Shown: piece by piece, positions 51,314-61,810 of the stretch
Position numbering within the stretch: the stretch's first letter is position 1
How the letters are laid out: each line of letters starts with the position of its first letter
Assembly: GCA_017429525.1 (NCBI GenBank)
Contig: JAFROT010000010.1
Location: forward strand, 1 to 64,000
DNA length: 64,000 nt
Direction of reading: 5' to 3'
Origin: Bacteroidaceae bacterium
GTDB taxonomy: Bacteria; Bacteroidota; Bacteroidia; Bacteroidales; Bacteroidaceae
Made by a program: the position numbers and the translations under genes
The notes under the pieces: model-generated
What the model saw: the letters and a program-made list of their open reading frames with translations, nothing else
Database searches by the model: none
Told to the model about the DNA's origin: nothing

Positions 51314-52573
51314 TTACCATTCCACGACTTCCGCATCGCCGAAGCGATCGTAGCCGCTGACAAGGACTTGATCGCCATTGCTCAACCCCTCCAGAACTTC
51401 ATAGAACTCCGTATTCTGCCGTCCCAACTTAATCGGTACGCGCCGTGCACGATGGGAATTGTCCCTATCAACCCGCATGATCCACTGACCACCCGTCTGA
51501 GCGTAGAAATTACCACGTGGAATCATCAGCCGACGCTCGGGCTGCCCCAGCTCAATCTGTAGGCGGAGGGTAAGGCCGGGGCGGAGAGAGGAGGTTGAGG
51601 ATTCTTCATCCTTCATTCTTTCCATTTCTACCCCAAACGTATGTTCCTGCACCTGCGGCGTGATGCGACTGATCTGCAAGGCTATACGCTTACCTTTATT
51701 GAAAGCCTTTACAGACAGCCCACTCTGCACGCGGTCAATATAGTACTCGTTCAGTCGGGCAGTGATCTTGTAGTCAGTGAGTACGCCGATCTCGCCCACC
51801 TGCTCACCCGTCGCTATCTGTCCACCGATCGTGGCGGCGAGGTTACTGATCTGCCCGTCCGTGGGCGCCAGGACGGCGAGCCCCTCGCGGCGGCGGTTAC
51901 TGCTGCTCAGTCTCTGCGCCTCTATCTTCATCTGCTGCTCAATGAGTTGCCTACCAACGACGTTCAGCAGCGAGTCGTGGCGCAGGCTCTCGATGGTCAG
52001 CAGCGTGCGACGACGGTTGTAGTCATACTCGTCGCGCGCCACCTGCAGCTGCGCTTGGCTCTTCACCCCCATGCGCACTTCCTCCTGCTCCAACTCGAAT
52101 GTCTGCTCTATCTTTTTCAATTCGAAGTTAGCCTGTAGGGCCTGACTGCGCAGCGTGATGCTCTTCTGCTGCATCTCGATGAGTTGCTGTCGGTGCTGCA
52201 TCTGTTGCAATTCATAGTTCCGATGCTCTGATTCGATTTCTTCCAGCACCTTTGGATTGGAAAGCACCAGAATCGTGTCGCCGCGCTCCAATACATCGCC
52301 ATTATGGCAGCAGATGCGCTCAACGGTGCCACCCTCCTCTGCATTAACGCGCATCGAAGTCAGCGGACAGACAAGCCCATTGACATCCACGTATTCCAGG
52401 AAGTCGCTGTCACAGGCCACCGCCAATTGCTCCGCTGCAACCTTCACCTTCAATGTCCGCGGACGCAGCTGAAGGACCAAGGCGTAAGCCATCAGACCTG
52501 CAAGAACGATTCCTCCAATCACATACATCCGATACCTCACGTACCAAGGTTTCTTCGGCAACTTTATATCCAT
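51314..52573 (-). CDS. HlyD-type periplasmic adaptor (membrane fusion) protein
   Basis: 419 residues: N-terminal transmembrane anchor (about 13-31, MYVIGGIVLAGLMAYALVLQ), lipoyl/biotinyl half-motifs (EEGGTVERICCHNGDVLERGDTILVLSNP), a long coiled coil (about 115-215), lipoyl return (LAPTDGQISNLAATIGGQIATGEQVGEI) and beta-barrel and membrane-proximal parts. ERMKDEESSTSS near residue 320 is encoded by TTCATCCTTCATTC-type low-complexity DNA. It would bridge an inner-membrane pump to the TolC protein encoded 30 bp upstream, but no pump gene adjoins. Confidence 0.9.
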   Translation of the reverse strand: MDIKLPKKPWYVRYRMYVIGGIVLAGLMAYALVLQLRPRTLKVKVAAEQLAVACDSDFLEYVDVNGLVCPLTSMRVNAEEGGTVERICCHNGDVLERGDTILVLSNPKVLEEIESEHRNYELQQMQHRQQLIEMQQKSITLRSQALQANFELKKIEQTFELEQEEVRMGVKSQAQLQVARDEYDYNRRRTLLTIESLRHDSLLNVVGRQLIEQQMKIEAQRLSSSNRRREGLAVLAPTDGQISNLAATIGGQIATGEQVGEIGVLTDYKITARLNEYYIDRVQSGLSVKAFNKGKRIALQISRITPQVQEHTFGVEMERMKDEESSTSSLRPGLTLRLQIELGQPERRLMIPRGNFYAQTGGQWIMRVDRDNSHRARRVPIKLGRQNTEFYEVLEGLSNGDQVLVSGYDRFGDAEVVEW

Positions 52574-52603
52574 GCTATCCTCTCATTTGGAAAATGTTAA
52601 TCA

Positions 52604-54043
52604 TCAAATCGTAAATAGCGTGAGGCTTCTCACCCCGTAATGCAAGCTCCAGAACGTCCGCAACGCATTGATGAACGACCGCTGTGCGTTGTCCTTCTCG
52701 CTGATGCTGGTGTTGAGTTCCAGCAGGCTTGTGCGCCCCTGCAGGTACAACCATCGCGCCACCTCGTAACGCCGTAAAGCCGTCTGACGAGTGCGGAAGG
52801 CTATGCGCACGCGATAGCCTTGCAGGTTGTACTGCCGCACCATGTGCAGCACGTTCAGTCGGAAATCCTGCATCGCCTGTTCGCTCTGCGTCTGTGTCAG
52901 TTCCAACCGCGAACGCGCCACGCGCACCTGCCCGCGGCCTCGCCCCCAATCCAGCAGAGGCAGCGACACAGACAGGCTCGCATATTGTTGATTGAGCGGT
53001 TCACGGTAAGCCTCATGCAACGTCGTTCCCGTCTGCGAGAGGCCGAACTGCACGTACAGGTCGGCTTTCAGGCCACGGCTGGCCTTGGCCGACGAGAGCG
53101 CACTCTCGCTCTCCAGCACGTTCAGTCGCATTTGTTCAGGGTCAGGATTATTGGCCAAGGCCAGTGCCAAGGTCTGCTCGGCATCCAAGTTGGCTTCGGG
53201 TATGAGGGTGTCGGGCACGACCGTCAGCGCCACATCCTCGTCCAACCTCAAATAGGAGCGCAACGCCAGCATCGCTTCCTCCACCTCCGCCTCGGCATTC
53301 AGGCGATGGGTCTCCTCGGTCAGGCGGTTGACTTCCAGCTGCAGCATCTCGTTCTCCGATATACTGCCGCGCTCATAGCGGCTACGGGCATACTGATGCA
53401 GGGTGTCGCTGACGGCGTAGTTCTGCCGGGCGATGTCCAAATCGGTCTGCGCCGAAGCAAGCGAAAAGAAATAGGTACTCGCGCGCGAGGCCACCAACTC
53501 CATCGCCTCGGCATATCGCTTGCGGGCGATGCGGATGCGCAGCGGTTCCGTACGCCTTGCCCAACGCAGACTGTTATGACCGAACAGGCTCTGCTGGTAA
53601 CCGATAGTGAAGGGCACGCTCGAGTATCCGTGCGTGTGCTGTTCGAACTCATCCTGACGATAGAGATTGCTACGCACAAACAGCGCGCCGCCCGTCAGCG
53701 TCACGTTCTGCGAGATGTTGAGCGAGAGGTCTGTGCTCAGCTGATTCTGCCGCACGAAAACATTGGTACCATCGGGCTGCGTGATGCTGCTCACCTGACG
53801 GTTCAGCGTAGGCGAACTGCTCAGCGACACCGACGGCAGATAGTTCGCACGGAAATAGCGGTAAGTCCACTCCGCTGCTTCCAACTGATGCCGAGCCGCC
53901 AAGGCGTCGCTCGACTGCTGTTGCGCCAAGGCTACTGCCTCGCTGAGCGTCAGCCTCAGCGTGTCAGCAGGCACAGCCGAAGCCGTTCGACCGACGGCGA
54001 GAAAGACTAAAGAAGAAATGATAATCGCTTTCATACCTCTCAA
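52604..54043 (-). CDS. TolC-family outer-membrane efflux protein
   Basis: 479 residues, signal peptide about 1-23 (MKAIIISSLVFLAVGRTASA). Two OEP repeats: LTLSEAVALAQQQSSDALAARHQLEAAEWTYRYFRANYLPSVSLSSS and LDAEQTLALALANNPDPEQMRLNVLESESALSSAKASRGLKADLYV. Trimeric channel-tunnel across the outer membrane. A second ATG three codons downstream (54034) is equally plausible. Pairs with the adaptor. Confidence 0.92.
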   Translation of the reverse strand: MRGMKAIIISSLVFLAVGRTASAVPADTLRLTLSEAVALAQQQSSDALAARHQLEAAEWTYRYFRANYLPSVSLSSSPTLNRQVSSITQPDGTNVFVRQNQLSTDLSLNISQNVTLTGGALFVRSNLYRQDEFEQHTHGYSSVPFTIGYQQSLFGHNSLRWARRTEPLRIRIARKRYAEAMELVASRASTYFFSLASAQTDLDIARQNYAVSDTLHQYARSRYERGSISENEMLQLEVNRLTEETHRLNAEAEVEEAMLALRSYLRLDEDVALTVVPDTLIPEANLDAEQTLALALANNPDPEQMRLNVLESESALSSAKASRGLKADLYVQFGLSQTGTTLHEAYREPLNQQYASLSVSLPLLDWGRGRGQVRVARSRLELTQTQSEQAMQDFRLNVLHMVRQYNLQGYRVRIAFRTRQTALRRYEVARWLYLQGRTSLLELNTSISEKDNAQRSFINALRTFWSLHYGVRSLTLFTI

Positions 54044-54168
54044 CGAGGCAAGAAGCGTGCCAAGACGTTATCTCTTTGATTATCTACTCAGAAGGCGTTT
54101 CTTCTCTTCATAAGACGCGTGCGCTATCGCACACCATTGTGCATTTTCGCACATCCGCTCATCGCCCC

Positions 54169-55857
54169 CTACTGCCCCAAGCGTGCCTGTACCACATTGA
54201 CTACGTAGTCGCCCAACTTCTCGCACTCACCCACGAGGTCGGAGAACATGATGCCGACGACGTAGCTGTACTTCTGGTTGTTCACGTCGGCCATACTCTC
54301 GGCCTTCAGCCTGTGCCTCATCTCGTTGATATCGTTCTCGATACGATACGTTTCACTGATGTCGCGGTCGCGGCCATGCCCCGACATGATGGAGTTCATC
54401 TGCGTCAGGGCGTCGTCAGCAAGTTGCATCATCGTGTGCAACTGCTGCCTCAGCTCGGGCGTGAGCGTGGGCGCGGTATCGTACTCGTTGCGGCGGTTGA
54501 GCGTGCGTGCCATATTATAACAAGCGTCGCCGATGCTTTCAAGCTCGCCTATCTCACGCATGATCTGACGCACTTTCAGCTTCGTGATATCGCTGAGGTG
54601 GTCCTTGCTTACATCCTCGAGGAAACGTCCGATCTCAATCTCCATCTTGTCGGTGATGTCCTCTTGTTGCCCTATCTGCGTGAAGAGCTTCGCAAACTCA
54701 TCGTCGTCATCCTTGTCCACGAGTTGCCTGACGAGCGCGAACATCTGCTGCACGCGTTGAGCGTAGAGCGCAGTCTCCTTCTGAGCTTGAAGGACCGATA
54801 TTTCAGGCGTCTGCACCAGGTTAGCCTGGATATAGCGGAGATGGAACTGCTCGGCCTCAGCCTGCTGGCGTTCGGGCAGCAACTTGCATACGACGCGTTC
54901 CAGCTGGGGGATGAAGCCGATGAGCAGCATCGTGTTCGTGACGTTAAAACAAGTATGGAACATAGCCAGCACCACAGGCAACAGCGTAGCCTGTCCACCC
55001 GCTTCGGGGTCGTAGCCCACCAGTGCACACACGACATTGACGAATGGATAGAAGACGCAGAGCACCCAGCAGACGCCGAACACATTGAACAGCAGATGCG
55101 CTAATGCAGCCCGGCGGGCAGGAATGCCAGCTCCGAGGGCAGCGAGGTTAGCCGTGGCCGTGGTGCCGATGTTCTCGCCCATCACCAGCGCAATACCCAG
55201 GTAGATAGGCAGCACGCCCGTGGAGCAGAGCAGGATGGTGATGGCCATGACGGCAGCCGACGACTGAACGATGCAAGTGATGACGGTGCCGATGGCCAGG
55301 AAAGCGAGAATGGTCCAGTAGGAGCCCGTGTCGAACGAGGCGAAGAAACGGACGACAGCCTCGTTGTGCTCCAGGTCCAGTTCCTTACCTGCCGAACTCA
55401 GCATCACAAGCGAGAGGAACATGAAGGCGATGCCGAAAAGGAAGTCGCCCAAGAAACGATGGCGCTTCTTATAGATCAGCACCATACCCACGATGAAAGC
55501 GGGGAAGACGACAGCCGTCAGGTCTACGTTATATCCCAGCGACATGATCCACGCTGTCAGCGTAGTGCCGATGTTGGCGCCCATGATGACCGAGATGGCC
55601 TGCCCGAGCGTCAGCAGTCCGGCCGAGACGAAGGAGACAGTCATCACCGTAGTGGCCGAGGACGACTGCACGGCGCACGTCACCAGCGTGCCTGTGAGCA
55701 TGCCAGTTACGCGATTAGTGGTCATCTTAGCCAGTATATGTCGCAGTTGCGGACCCGCCATCTTCTGCAGAGCCTCGCTCATCATGCGCATACCATAAAT
55801 CAGCAGGCCCAGGGCGCCGAGCAGTTTCATTCCGATCATCAAGTAGTCTTGTGTCAT
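54169..55857 (-). CDS. Na+/phosphate cotransporter with C-terminal PhoU domain
   Basis: Sodium-driven phosphate transporter of the NptA/YjbB family, 562 residues. Two inverted NaPi repeats carry QSSSATTVMTVSFVSAGLLT (about 65) and VQSSAAVMAITILLCSTGVLP (about 200), both with the QSS(S/A) motif. Residues about 345-560 are a PhoU-like helical domain (MREIGELESIGDACYNMARTLNRR, LVGECEKLGDYVVNVV). Own promoter with a phosphate-box-like array upstream. 125 bp before tolC, so separate transcription is likely. Confidence 0.93.
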   Translation of the reverse strand: MTQDYLMIGMKLLGALGLLIYGMRMMSEALQKMAGPQLRHILAKMTTNRVTGMLTGTLVTCAVQSSSATTVMTVSFVSAGLLTLGQAISVIMGANIGTTLTAWIMSLGYNVDLTAVVFPAFIVGMVLIYKKRHRFLGDFLFGIAFMFLSLVMLSSAGKELDLEHNEAVVRFFASFDTGSYWTILAFLAIGTVITCIVQSSAAVMAITILLCSTGVLPIYLGIALVMGENIGTTATANLAALGAGIPARRAALAHLLFNVFGVCWVLCVFYPFVNVVCALVGYDPEAGGQATLLPVVLAMFHTCFNVTNTMLLIGFIPQLERVVCKLLPERQQAEAEQFHLRYIQANLVQTPEISVLQAQKETALYAQRVQQMFALVRQLVDKDDDDEFAKLFTQIGQQEDITDKMEIEIGRFLEDVSKDHLSDITKLKVRQIMREIGELESIGDACYNMARTLNRRNEYDTAPTLTPELRQQLHTMMQLADDALTQMNSIMSGHGRDRDISETYRIENDINEMRHRLKAESMADVNNQKYSYVVGIMFSDLVGECEKLGDYVVNVVQARLGQ

Positions 55858-55881
55858 AGTCGTAGTTTATGTTTCAGGCCG

Positions 55882-55913
55882 CAAAGGTACTATACAAAGC
55901 AGGAGCCATACAA
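55882..55913 (-). promoter_or_regulatory. Promoter of the Na/Pi cotransporter gene
   Basis: TACCTTTG (55889-55882) with TTTG/TTG (55913-55911) 21 nt upstream on the minus strand. Confidence 0.75.
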
Positions 55914-55920
55914 AGAAATC

Positions 55921-55978
55921 CCGTTACATTTCCGTTACAGCCCTGCTTTGTAACACTCTTGTAACAGACCGTAACGGG
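55921..55978 (-). promoter_or_regulatory. Repeated GTTAC/GTAAC boxes with 11-bp spacing upstream of the Na/Pi promoter
   Basis: On the minus strand TGTTACA occurs twice 11 bp apart (centred near 55964 and 55953) next to CGTTACGG, and GTAACGG occurs twice 11 bp apart (55938 and 55927). The array lies directly upstream of the -33 element, where a PhoB-like activator would bind; pho boxes of other bacteria are also 7-mers repeated every 11 bp. Confidence 0.5.
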
Positions 55979-56026
55979 AACTATGCATCTCCTACGCGAG
56001 GCGATTCCCCAAGAAGCGTCGCAAAC

Positions 56027-56130
56027 GCCGAGCGGACGACTATATTGACGATTAGATTGACGATTAGATTGACGTCGATTTACGTCCAATATAAACAATA
56101 GGTTGATTTTTATTTAGACGTCCGCTCGGC
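56027..56130. repeat. 104-bp element with 12-bp inverted ends and an internal 12-bp tandem repeat
   Basis: GCCGAGCGGACG at 56027-56038 and its exact complement CGTCCGCTCGGC at 56119-56130. Inside, ATTGACGATTAG is repeated at 56044 and 56056 and partly at 56068. No coding sequence was found in 55979-56238. Confidence 0.75.
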
Positions 56131-56238
56131 ATAAATCCAAACATCAATCTTCATCAATTAATTATATACACTATTTTTGTGCTTTTAATTAAATGATGAA
56201 AAGGCTGTGATAGCACAAACTGTTTCACACACTCCCCG

Positions 56239-56640
56239 CTAACAAAGGATGCGCCTCAGCGCGAAGACATAATAGTCGCGCGAGGCAGCCGTCTGGAACG
56301 GAGCCGTCTCCAGCCTTCGCCGTCCATCATGAAGAAAGAATAAGTGTTTGATTCCGGAGCGCCGCACGGCAAGCGACCGTGCCGCATTCTTGCCCGAGCC
56401 GGAACCGTGAGTAGGCAGCAGACGCCCGGGGCGCGTGTTGCAGAGGCGGTAGACACCCCGTGCATCGTTCAGCATCGCCTCGTGGTGTCGGCCAGGCTGC
56501 GGGTCGGTGAGGGCATACGTCCTTCCACAAGATGAAACGACCACGCGCTGCGAAGCCTCAACTTCGGCGTTCATCGCATCGCCTCGGCAGCCTATCAAGG
56601 CCGTCAGGAATACGATCAATATGGGCAACAGTCGTTTCAT
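56239..56640 (-). CDS. Small lipoprotein, member of a duplicated pair
   Basis: 133 residues, signal MKRLLPILIVFLTALIGC with lipid Cys 18. The mature part is basic with SSCGRTYALTDPQPGRHHEAMLNDARGVYRLCNTRP and no known domain. Own promoter (TATCTTTG at 56700-56693). The region from promoter to about codon 30 is repeated at 62438-62645 as a frameshifted copy. The three Cys after the lipobox could form a disulfide. Function unknown. Confidence 0.65.
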   Translation of the reverse strand: MKRLLPILIVFLTALIGCRGDAMNAEVEASQRVVVSSCGRTYALTDPQPGRHHEAMLNDARGVYRLCNTRPGRLLPTHGSGSGKNAARSLAVRRSGIKHLFFLHDGRRRLETAPFQTAASRDYYVFALRRILC

Positions 56641-56692
56641 TCTGCTTCACTAGCGAGGAGCTTTCTCTGCCCCCTCTCGCTATTTTCGGCCG

Positions 56693-56700
56693 CAAAGATA
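56693..56700 (-). promoter_or_regulatory. -7 box of the small lipoprotein gene
   Basis: TATCTTTGCGGCCG on the minus strand, 53 nt before the start codon; the identical sequence is at 62601-62588 in front of the decayed copy. Confidence 0.6.
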
Positions 56701-56743
56701 GTGAAAAATCCTCATTCGCGCTTCGATTTGAGGACAAAAATAT

Positions 56744-56956
56744 TTATATTTCTAATGGCGAATGGCTGATGCCCTGTCGTTCTTGCCCGGATAGGGTGAA
56801 GAGAGGATTGGTCTTCACATAATCCACGATTTTCCAGGCATATTTATTGAGATATAAGGAGCGGTCACTTGTCAACCGACATGGGATGACAAGTTCGCCG
56901 TTCCTGTTGGTGTAGCCCCTCTGGCCGCTCGAATCCTACACCGCTGCCAAGTCCTC
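56744..56956 (-). pseudogene. Remnant of a WG-repeat protein gene
   Basis: The minus-strand frame from 56956 reads EDLAAV-stop-DSSGQRGYTNRNGELVIPCRLTSDRS, closely matching EDLAAVQDSSGKWGYVDKGGSLVISCRWTSARS of the intact gene at 62680-63117; a TAG replaces the CAG codon for Q. Similarity stops after about 35 residues; the frame then continues LYLNKYAWKIVDYVKTN to a TAA at 56746. It stands in the same position relative to the lipoprotein gene as the intact copy does to the decayed lipoprotein copy. Confidence 0.75.
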
Positions 56957-57010
56957 GGGTGTGACAGATGTGCGTCCGAGTCTATCTTGGAGAATTTATA
57001 GGACATACCT

Positions 57011-60000
57011 TCAACGCCTAAGCGTCTTTTTCCCTTTCTGTATGACGATGCCCTTGTAGGTGTCAGCGACACGTTGGCCGCTGAGGTTGAAGGTGCCGTG
57101 AGGGATGTCTTTCGGTTTCTCGGCTGTGACAGTCTTGACTGCTGTCGTGGCGATGAGTCGGTATTGGACTTTCTTGAAGGCAAGCCAACTTACGTTGTTG
57201 TTGTCTGCCACATTGATGTTGAAGCACAACTTGCCGTCATCTGCTACCTCGCCCCTGACAGTGACCGTTGTGATGGCCCAAGCACCGTTGTCTGCGTTAT
57301 AGGCGGTGCCAGTGCCGAGGGAGTATGAACGTCCCTCGTTGATGTCAAAAGTAATGCCTTGGGGCTTGCTGCCCGCGTTGTTCTTGATGCGTGTGCGCAC
57401 TTGCAGGCTCACTTTGTATGTGCCTGGTTCAAGTCCTGTGATGGTGGCTGTCCACACCGCAGATTCTAGGCTGCTATCATCAGAGGTCCAGTTTTCGAAG
57501 AATGGTACTTGGAAAGTAGCGTTCTTGCCTTCGCTTTCGGTAGACCAGGTGTTGATGTAGAGCCGGTTGGCCGCATAGTTGTGTCTGCCGCTCCAGACTT
57601 TGAGGAGCAGGGTGTTGGTGGGGTTTGCCACATGAAAGCCGATGCTGTGGTTGGCAGGATTGGTAAGCGATAGAGCCTCCTTGTCGGTGAGGGTTCGGTT
57701 GTCGTACTTGACTTGTGCTTCGTCGTAGCCGTATGCCAAACGTGCTTCGTCGGTATAAAAGTTTGTGGATGTAAGGACATCTTTCTCTGCCTGCAGCGCA
57801 GCTGCTGCTTGCTCGTAGGCAGCGATGGATGCGTAGGCGGCATCTCTTGCTGCCGTGTAGGCAGCGATGTCGGCGTTTTCAGGGTCGGTTCCAGATTCGA
57901 AGGATGCCTTCAGAGCATCGAGTGCCGTCTCATAGGCAGTCAGCACATCCCTGTTCATGGGCTTGTCTGCTATGTCTGGGGTCTCCTGCAATTGCTTAGC
58001 CATCTGGGTGTAGTACATGTCGTGTACCTCTGCGCCTGTGAGTGGGCGTGCGTAAAGTGCCACGTCGCGCATTGCACCTGCGAATAGGGGGTCAGAGTCA
58101 AACATGGAACGTCCAATCCAGCATAAGCATGGTAGCAAATCATCGGGGCGATACTTGATAGATGTAGATGATGCATTGAGGGTGCCATTAAGGTAAAGGC
58201 AAACACCTTCGTCGCCTATGGTCAACACCACGTGGTTCCATGAGTTGAGAGGAAGTCGCTTCGTGGCGTTGAGCCCTTGCTTCGTGCCGTTTTTACAGAT
58301 TTCGAAACGCATCACAGAGCCATTGTCGGGGGTTAGGAAAAGATAGTTGTCGGTTCCGTTTCCGAAGTCGAAAATACGTTGCCAATCGTTGCCGGAGGTG
58401 GAATATACCCAGGCTGAGAAGCTGAGGCTGTGCAGATGACCCAAGTAATATGGCAAGCTGATGCTGTTGCCTTCGCCAAAGATGGCAGACTGAACGCCTG
58501 CGGTCTGCCCATGTCTGATGCCATTTCCAGCACCATTCAGACAGTTGACAGTAGTGTCGGCAAGGTCGGTCGTGAGTGGCCAATAGCCCACGAGGTCATG
58601 TTCCTCTAATGAGACAGACGCGGTGGCTTCATCCGATGGAAGGCTCTTCATCCATGCGCTGTTGAGGGCTCGGATGCGGTAGCGGTAGATGGTTCCAGGG
58701 ATGGTAAAGTTATCGATGAAAGTAGTGCCTTTCACGTTGCGTCCAATCACCTCCCAGATGCCTGCTATGGCGTTAAATCTATATATGTTATACGAGTATG
58801 CAGCATCGACTGCGTTCCATTCTAACCGTATGCTGTGGCTCTGTGGTGTGGCGGTAACTGCTGTCGGAGCGGTTGGCAAGGTGGTGGTGTAAGTGCCATC
58901 GGAAGGAATGAGCCGCCAAAGCTGGTGATCGCTTTCTGTGCGTTCCCATAGGTTGACAGTACTCAGGTTGGTGTCGTCTCCCTCGCGGTTCTTGGAATTG
59001 CCTTGTAGTGACATGCCTGTGAGGTGGTTAGTCAGCAGGTAGCAGCCGTTGCCCATATAACGGAAGTGCCATATTTCGTTGGCATTGCCGCTGCCGGCAT
59101 ACGTCTGCACCGATGTACCGTTGACGCTTGCGTATGAAGTGGCGTCAAGATATGATGATGTACCATAGGCAACCACCGTACAGTATGCACGGTCACCGCC
59201 ATTGGTCTCTGGCAACTCTTTTACGACCCACTTCTGCTTGTTGCTGCCATTGTCGGCGCTCTGTGTTAGTGCCGAGCCATTGACGGTGAGCAGTTTACCT
59301 GAAGCTTTGTTTACCAACTTGAATGTGCCGTTCAATGGTGCATTCGGCACATCTTCACCGCACGACATCTCAATGACTGTTTCCGAATATCTGCCAACGC
59401 TGCCCGAGGTGAAAGAGTAGGCTGGTCCTCGGCCACCCCAATACACGAGACGATCCTGCGAAAAATAGGTATACGCTTGAGAGGCTCCCTGACGTTCGGA
59501 ACTGGACACGAAGGCCTCAGCATAGTCTTCGTCAAGCCTAAATATAGATGTAGAAGTGAACGAGTTGTTATCCTGTGCATAGGAGATGCGCACGCCGTTC
59601 TTGGCTGCGCGTCCCACCTCTGCCTGTGTATATCCGCTGGCATTGTGGTCAGACCACCATATACCATAGTCCAGCCCCTTCTCCAGGGCCATGAGGGCAT
59701 CGTTGGCTGTGTGCATTTCGTCGGCTAAGGCGGGCTTGCCATCATTATTTACCATTTGGTAAAATTCTTGGTAGCTCCATGCTGTTCCACCGAGTTGGTG
59801 TGAATTGCCCATGGTGAAATGCGTTCTGGCTGAAGACCACCAACTGGAACTGTTGTCGTTGTTGAGGCAACTGGGGCCGGCAATCTTGATGTCGGCTAGC
59901 TGGGGGTCTGCGCTGAGTTTCTTCTGTAGGTTGTCAGCGACCGTGTTGAGCGGATCAACACTCCAAGGTCCTTGATAATCAGGCTCGTTGAATGGAGTAA

Positions 60001-60496
60001 TGGCAATCACCGTGTAGCCCTTTGCTTGCAGGTATCTGGCACCCAGGACGAGGTCTTGTACAAAGGCTGTGGTGAAGCTGTTGTTCCACGCACCTGATAT
60101 GCCTCCGAGCAGAAAGAGGCTCTTCAGGTGGCGATTCGTGGCACCCGAAATCCAAGAGAGCTGTGAGTCCAGCCGTTCTTTTTGATTATTGTTCAGCTCG
60201 GTATGACTGCCTGATGTTCGAGGGTCCATGGTGACGCGGCCAATTTCGGCGTAGTCCTTCATGAAACTTGTGGTGCGCACGTGCCACCAATCCCAAAGCC
60301 ACGCCGTGTCGATGCCCCACATCACAGATTTGAAACTGGTTCCCTTTGCGTTCCACATGAAGGGGGTGAGAAGTCCTTTTCCTTCAGTTTCCAGCGCATC
60401 GGAGGTCGAAGTCTGTGCGGTGACAGTGGACGAGAGTATCGACATAAGGAGCACCGCTGTTGAAACCGCCGTTCTTAGATAATTAAGTGTTTTCAT
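57011..60496 (-). CDS. Multimodular secreted glycoside hydrolase
   Basis: 1161 residues, signal peptide about 1-28 (ending TVTAQ). Catalytic TIM barrel about 40-380 of clan GH-A type: acid/base E171 in ITPFNEPDYQG and probable nucleophile E260 in PALADEMH, resembling GH30-like enzymes; exact family not certain. Then a ricin-type beta-trefoil (about 385-540; NKQKWVVKEL, HQLWRLIP), a fibronectin III-like domain (about 545-630), a LamG/concanavalin domain (about 635-800; LVGYWPLTTDLADTTVNC, LHSLSFSAWVYS), a helical Ala-rich linker (about 810-875), a beta-rich domain (about 880-1115) and the secretion tail TFNLSGQRVADTYKGIVIQK. The esterase gene lies 115 bp upstream in the same direction; together they suggest attack on a decorated polysaccharide or glycoprotein. 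Confidence 0.88.
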   Translation of the reverse strand: MKTLNYLRTAVSTAVLLMSILSSTVTAQTSTSDALETEGKGLLTPFMWNAKGTSFKSVMWGIDTAWLWDWWHVRTTSFMKDYAEIGRVTMDPRTSGSHTELNNNQKERLDSQLSWISGATNRHLKSLFLLGGISGAWNNSFTTAFVQDLVLGARYLQAKGYTVIAITPFNEPDYQGPWSVDPLNTVADNLQKKLSADPQLADIKIAGPSCLNNDNSSSWWSSARTHFTMGNSHQLGGTAWSYQEFYQMVNNDGKPALADEMHTANDALMALEKGLDYGIWWSDHNASGYTQAEVGRAAKNGVRISYAQDNNSFTSTSIFRLDEDYAEAFVSSSERQGASQAYTYFSQDRLVYWGGRGPAYSFTSGSVGRYSETVIEMSCGEDVPNAPLNGTFKLVNKASGKLLTVNGSALTQSADNGSNKQKWVVKELPETNGGDRAYCTVVAYGTSSYLDATSYASVNGTSVQTYAGSGNANEIWHFRYMGNGCYLLTNHLTGMSLQGNSKNREGDDTNLSTVNLWERTESDHQLWRLIPSDGTYTTTLPTAPTAVTATPQSHSIRLEWNAVDAAYSYNIYRFNAIAGIWEVIGRNVKGTTFIDNFTIPGTIYRYRIRALNSAWMKSLPSDEATASVSLEEHDLVGYWPLTTDLADTTVNCLNGAGNGIRHGQTAGVQSAIFGEGNSISLPYYLGHLHSLSFSAWVYSTSGNDWQRIFDFGNGTDNYLFLTPDNGSVMRFEICKNGTKQGLNATKRLPLNSWNHVVLTIGDEGVCLYLNGTLNASSTSIKYRPDDLLPCLCWIGRSMFDSDPLFAGAMRDVALYARPLTGAEVHDMYYTQMAKQLQETPDIADKPMNRDVLTAYETALDALKASFESGTDPENADIAAYTAARDAAYASIAAYEQAAAALQAEKDVLTSTNFYTDEARLAYGYDEAQVKYDNRTLTDKEALSLTNPANHSIGFHVANPTNTLLLKVWSGRHNYAANRLYINTWSTESEGKNATFQVPFFENWTSDDSSLESAVWTATITGLEPGTYKVSLQVRTRIKNNAGSKPQGITFDINEGRSYSLGTGTAYNADNGAWAITTVTVRGEVADDGKLCFNINVADNNNVSWLAFKKVQYRLIATTAVKTVTAEKPKDIPHGTFNLSGQRVADTYKGIVIQKGKKTLRR

Positions 60497-60611
60497 TTTA
60501 TTTATGAGTGGATTCTTTCAGAAATTAAGCAAGAAGTTTGAAATACTCGAGTTTCGCAAGTTCCGCTTTAAGGTTAAGGAGCTAACTCCTTCATAACTCC
60601 ATGGAATTTGG

Positions 60612-61787
<1,176 letters not shown>

Positions 61788-61810
61788 TTACCTTTTACAC
61801 ATTAACGTCG

